From an uncultured Austwickia sp. (lineage in GTDB: Bacteria > Actinomycetota > Actinomycetes > Actinomycetales > Dermatophilaceae), in the NCBI GenBank assembly GCA_934678955.1, contig CAKUSI010000071.1, positions 1 through 13,549 of the forward strand: a stretch of 13,549 nucleotides of DNA. Direction: 5' to 3'. The position numbers were made by a program, and so were the translations under genes. Shown in pieces: positions 11,411 through 13,549 of this stretch; the stretch's first letter is position 1; each line of letters begins with the position of its first letter. The notes beneath the pieces were generated by a model that saw only the letters and a list, made by a program, of their open reading frames with translations, had not been told where the DNA came from and did not search any database.

Positions 11411-12547
11411 TCAGGCAGAAGCCTCCGGGTCGCGCGGCGCGGGGGGCTCTGCCGCCGCCGGAAGGCCGGCCTGCTGCGAAGCGGGCTGCCCGCCCACGGC
11501 CCGGGGCCGGGTGACGCGCGTCGCGTCCTCGGCCTCGGAGGAGGACCGGGCCGCCTCGTTGCGGGCCTCGGCGAGCGCCTCGTGCGGGTCCTGCAGCACG
11601 GTCTCGGCGAAGGGGGAGTCCTGAGGCTCGTCGGAAGGCACCCACCCGGTGGCCTCGTCGCCGCCGGTGGGCGTCTGGTGGCCTCCGAGGGCGCTGCTGA
11701 TCCCGCGCAGGGCGTCGGTCAGCTCGCTGGGGACGATCCACATCTTGTTGGCGTCGCCGCGGGCCAGCTGCGGGAGGACCTGCAGGTACTGGTAGGCGAG
11801 CAGCTTCTGGTCCGGCTTGCCGCGGTGGATCGCCTCGAACACCTGCGTGATCGCCCGGGCCTGACCCTGCGCCTCCAGGATGCGTGCCTGCGCCGATCCC
11901 TCGGCGCGCAGGATCTGGCTCTGCTTCTCACCCTCGGCGCTCAGGATCGAGGACTGCTTGACGCCCTCGGCGGTGAGGATCGCGGCGCGGCGGTCGCGCT
12001 CCGCGCGCATCTGCTTCTCCATGGAGTCCTGAATGCTGTGCGGCGGATCGATCGCCTTGAGCTCCACGCGGGCAACACGGATGCCCCACCGGCCGGTCGC
12101 CTCATCGAGCACGCCGCGCAGCTGACCGTTGATCTGGTCGCGGCTGGTCAGCGTCTGCTCTAGGTCCATCGAACCGATGACGTTACGCAGCGTCGTCACG
12201 GTCAGCTGCTCGATGCCCTGGATGTAGTGGGCGATCTCATAGACCGCGGACTTCGCGTCGGTCACCGCGAAATAGATGACCGTGTCGATGTTGACCACCA
12301 GGTTGTCCGAGGTGATCACGGGCTGCGGCGGGAAGGAGACGACCTGCTCGCGCAGGTCGAGGCTGGCCCGGACCTTGTCGACGAACGGCACGAGCAGATG
12401 GATGCCGCCGTGCAGCGTGCTGTGATACCGCCCGAGCCGCTCGATGATCAGCGCGGTCTGTTGCGGGACGATCCGCACGGCCCGGCTGAGCACGGTGACG
12501 ACGAAGACGACCAGGAGCGCCAGAAGGATGAGAGATACGTAGTCCAC
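11411..12547 (-). CDS. SPFH/Band 7 (stomatin-like) membrane protein
   Basis: This 378-residue protein has one N-terminal membrane segment (about 4-20, Leu/Val-rich), then R-I-V-P-Q-Q-T-A-L-I-I-E-R-L-G-R-Y (25-41), the standard opening of the SPFH domain. The domain continues with P-P-Q-P-V-I-T-S-D-N, A-V-Y-E-I, T-L-R-N-V-I-G-S-M-D-L-E-Q-T-L and W-G-I-R-V-A-R-V-E-L-K-A-I-D-P-P. A coiled coil rich in A-E-G repeats follows (about 180-240). The last ~85 residues are low-complexity (Ser, Glu, Ala, Pro) and probably disordered, an addition not essential to the family. Such proteins oligomerise in membrane microdomains and pair with NfeD proteins. The GTG start lies ten bases after the nfeD stop with GTGAGGAA as its ribosome-binding site. 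Confidence 0.92.
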   Translation of the reverse strand: MDYVSLILLALLVVFVVTVLSRAVRIVPQQTALIIERLGRYHSTLHGGIHLLVPFVDKVRASLDLREQVVSFPPQPVITSDNLVVNIDTVIYFAVTDAKSAVYEIAHYIQGIEQLTVTTLRNVIGSMDLEQTLTSRDQINGQLRGVLDEATGRWGIRVARVELKAIDPPHSIQDSMEKQMRAERDRRAAILTAEGVKQSSILSAEGEKQSQILRAEGSAQARILEAQGQARAITQVFEAIHRGKPDQKLLAYQYLQVLPQLARGDANKMWIVPSELTDALRGISSALGGHQTPTGGDEATGWVPSDEPQDSPFAETVLQDPHEALAEARNEAARSSSEAEDATRVTRPRAVGGQPASQQAGLPAAAEPPAPRDPEASA

Positions 12548-12557
12548 GGAAGATTCC

Positions 12558-13046
12558 TCACTCGGTGTGGGGGGCGGATCCGTCTTGGAGGTGGCTGTAT
12601 GGGGCGACGACGGCCGTGGCCCCCTCGATGGAGACGACCTTCACGCGCGCTCCCTCGGCGACGGGGAGGGCCCCCTCCACGAGGCGGGCGCTCCAGTCCT
12701 CGCCGGCGACCCGGATGCGTCCGCCGGCCAGGCTGACCTCTTCGAGGACCTCGGCGTCGCGGCCGACGTACGCCTGCGGGCCCACGAGGAGGGCGCGGGA
12801 TCGGTTGGAGTCCTGGAGACGCCGCTTGGCCATCGGGCGGACGACGACGAGGAGCCCGACCGAGACTGCCGCAGCAGCGATGACCTGCACGGCGAACGGT
12901 GCGCCGAGCGCCGCCGCGCCGACGCCGGCGAGCGCGCCGACGGCCAGCATGAGGAAGATGAAGTCGACGGTCGCCGCTTCGACGACGCCGAGCACGAGGG
13001 CGAGGCCGAGCCATGCGGCCCACGCGTTGTCTGACAGCCAGTCCAT
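12558..13046 (-). CDS. NfeD family membrane protein
   Basis: This 162-residue short-form NfeD protein has membrane segments at about 9-27, 29-47 and 51-69, then a C-terminal OB-fold domain (about 84-150: L-V-G-P-Q-A-Y-V-G-R-D-A-E-V, G-G-R-I-R-V-A-G-E-D-W-S-A-R, G-A-R-V-K-V-V-S-I-E-G-A-T-A-V-V-A-P). The G-E-x-W-x-A-R motif is diagnostic. NfeD proteins partner with SPFH proteins, here encoded immediately downstream, probably in membrane quality control or microdomain organisation. The ATG at 13046 is preferred over the in-frame GTG at 13067 because AAGGGGG sits between them at ribosome-binding distance. It is a short form without the N-terminal ClpP-like protease domain of long NfeD. Confidence 0.9.
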   Translation of the reverse strand: MDWLSDNAWAAWLGLALVLGVVEAATVDFIFLMLAVGALAGVGAAALGAPFAVQVIAAAAVSVGLLVVVRPMAKRRLQDSNRSRALLVGPQAYVGRDAEVLEEVSLAGGRIRVAGEDWSARLVEGALPVAEGARVKVVSIEGATAVVAPYSHLQDGSAPHTE

Positions 13047-13096
13047 CGACGCCCCCTTCGCTGTCACGGCCGCGGCCTGGTCGGCCGCGATTGTCT

Positions 13097-13549
13097 CTAC
13101 CCGTCAGGACGAGTCATAGTCCCCAACGGTTCCCCGCCGGGCCGGGCGCGGGCCGACCACCGGTCGTCGTGCCGCTCCAGGATCAGCGGCAGCCCGAACG
13201 TCTCCGAGAGGTTCGCTTCGGTGAGGGTGCGCTGCACCGGGCCCGCGGCGACCACGCGCCCCTCCCGCAGAAGCAGCACGTCGGTGATGCCGGGCGGGAT
13301 CTCCTCCACGTGGTGCGTGACCAGGACCAGCGCCGGCGCCTCCAGGTCCTGGGCGATGTGACCCAGCCGGCTCACCAGGTCCTCGCGCCCGGCGAGGTCG
13401 AGCCCGGCGGCCGGCTCGTCGAGGAGCATCAGTTCCGGGTCGGTCATCAGCGCCCGGGCGATCAGGACCCGTTTGCGCTCCCCCTCCGAGAGGGTGCCGT
13501 AGGTCCGCTCGACGAGGTGCTCCGCGCCCATCGCCGCCAGGAGCCTGCG
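13097..13549 (-). CDS. ABC transporter ATP-binding protein (partial, 5' end outside window)
   Basis: The C-terminal 150 residues are present. The ABC signature is LSEGERKR (residues 20-27 of the fragment), Walker B is LMLLDEP (40-46) followed by A-A-G-L-D (D-loop), and the switch histidine is in LVTHHVEEI (76-84). The Walker A and Q-loop must lie beyond 13549. The signature has Glu-Gly-Glu instead of the common Gly-Gly-Gln, as seen in YlmA-type ATPases. The tail L-I-L-E-R-H-D-D-R-W-S-A-R-A is basic and unremarkable. Its transport partner, if any, is not in the window. The TAG at 13099-13097 lies 50 bases before the nfeD ATG on the same strand, so cotranscription is possible. Confidence 0.9.
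   Translation of the reverse strand, partial: RRLLAAMGAEHLVERTYGTLSEGERKRVLIARALMTDPELMLLDEPAAGLDLAGREDLVSRLGHIAQDLEAPALVLVTHHVEEIPPGITDVLLLREGRVVAAGPVQRTLTEANLSETFGLPLILERHDDRWSARARPGGEPLGTMTRPDG

Noticed and set aside
12567..13119. Plus-strand frames opposite nfeD (155 and 184 codons)
   Set aside because: Antisense to a well-supported membrane protein, with low-complexity composition and no motif.
1..13549. CRISPR array, insertion sequence ends or prophage attachment site
   Set aside because: No regularly spaced repeats, transposase, integrase or paired terminal repeats were seen on reading the window.

Overview
The window is GC-rich, uses GTG as well as ATG starts, and carries typical actinobacterial families (VapBC pairs, DUF3263, a 13E12/DUF222 HNH relic, an SPFH-NfeD pair, a HipA-like kinase with DUF3037). 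It is most likely chromosomal DNA from a high-GC actinomycete. The genus cannot be fixed from the sequence. No rRNA, tRNA, CRISPR array or intact insertion sequence was found.

Layout. At 1-17 is the first few codons of a leftward gene. Rightward from 163 come a small helix-turn-helix protein and two complete VapBC toxin-antitoxin pairs (571-1235 and 1471-2131) separated by a gene remnant. At 2172-3075 (minus) is an alpha/beta-hydrolase-fold gene split by a frameshift in a run of eight G, next to another short remnant. A pirin gene follows (3319-4092, plus). At 4160-4607 is a DUF222/HNH endonuclease pseudogene that has lost its centre. From 5123 leftward lie a DUF3263 gene and an overlapping 77-residue gene. 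Positions 5190-7739 (minus) form a compact ferrous-iron operon, feoA-feoB-feoC-like. At 7866-8642 (minus) is a 1-acylglycerol-3-phosphate acyltransferase-like gene. It is divergent from a HipA-like kinase/DUF3037 pair (8715-9940, plus), and a perfect 15-bp inverted repeat lies between the two promoters. A PEBP/YbhB-like gene (10006-10536, plus) converges on a leftward group: partial ABC ATPase, NfeD protein, SPFH/stomatin protein and a SpoU/TrmH RNA methyltransferase (13549 to 10559).

How the genes work together. The first 4.6 kb is accessory in character: toxin-antitoxin pairs, a broken gene, remnants and a decayed HNH element. The right two thirds looks like stable chromosome. FeoA, FeoB and the FeoC-like protein would form one Fe(II) uptake system. 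The SPFH and NfeD proteins are a known membrane-associated partnership. The HipA-like/DUF3037 pair overlaps by four bases and is probably co-translated, but its function is not established.

The strongest pattern across the window is promoter layout. At least eight genes on both strands have a TANNNT -10 hexamer ending 5-7 bases before an ATG/GTG and no Shine-Dalgarno sequence, as expected for leaderless mRNAs. In contrast, pirin, DUF3263, its partner, NfeD and the left-edge gene have clear ribosome-binding sites. Near-perfect palindromes sit at or beside several of these promoters and are good candidates for operators.
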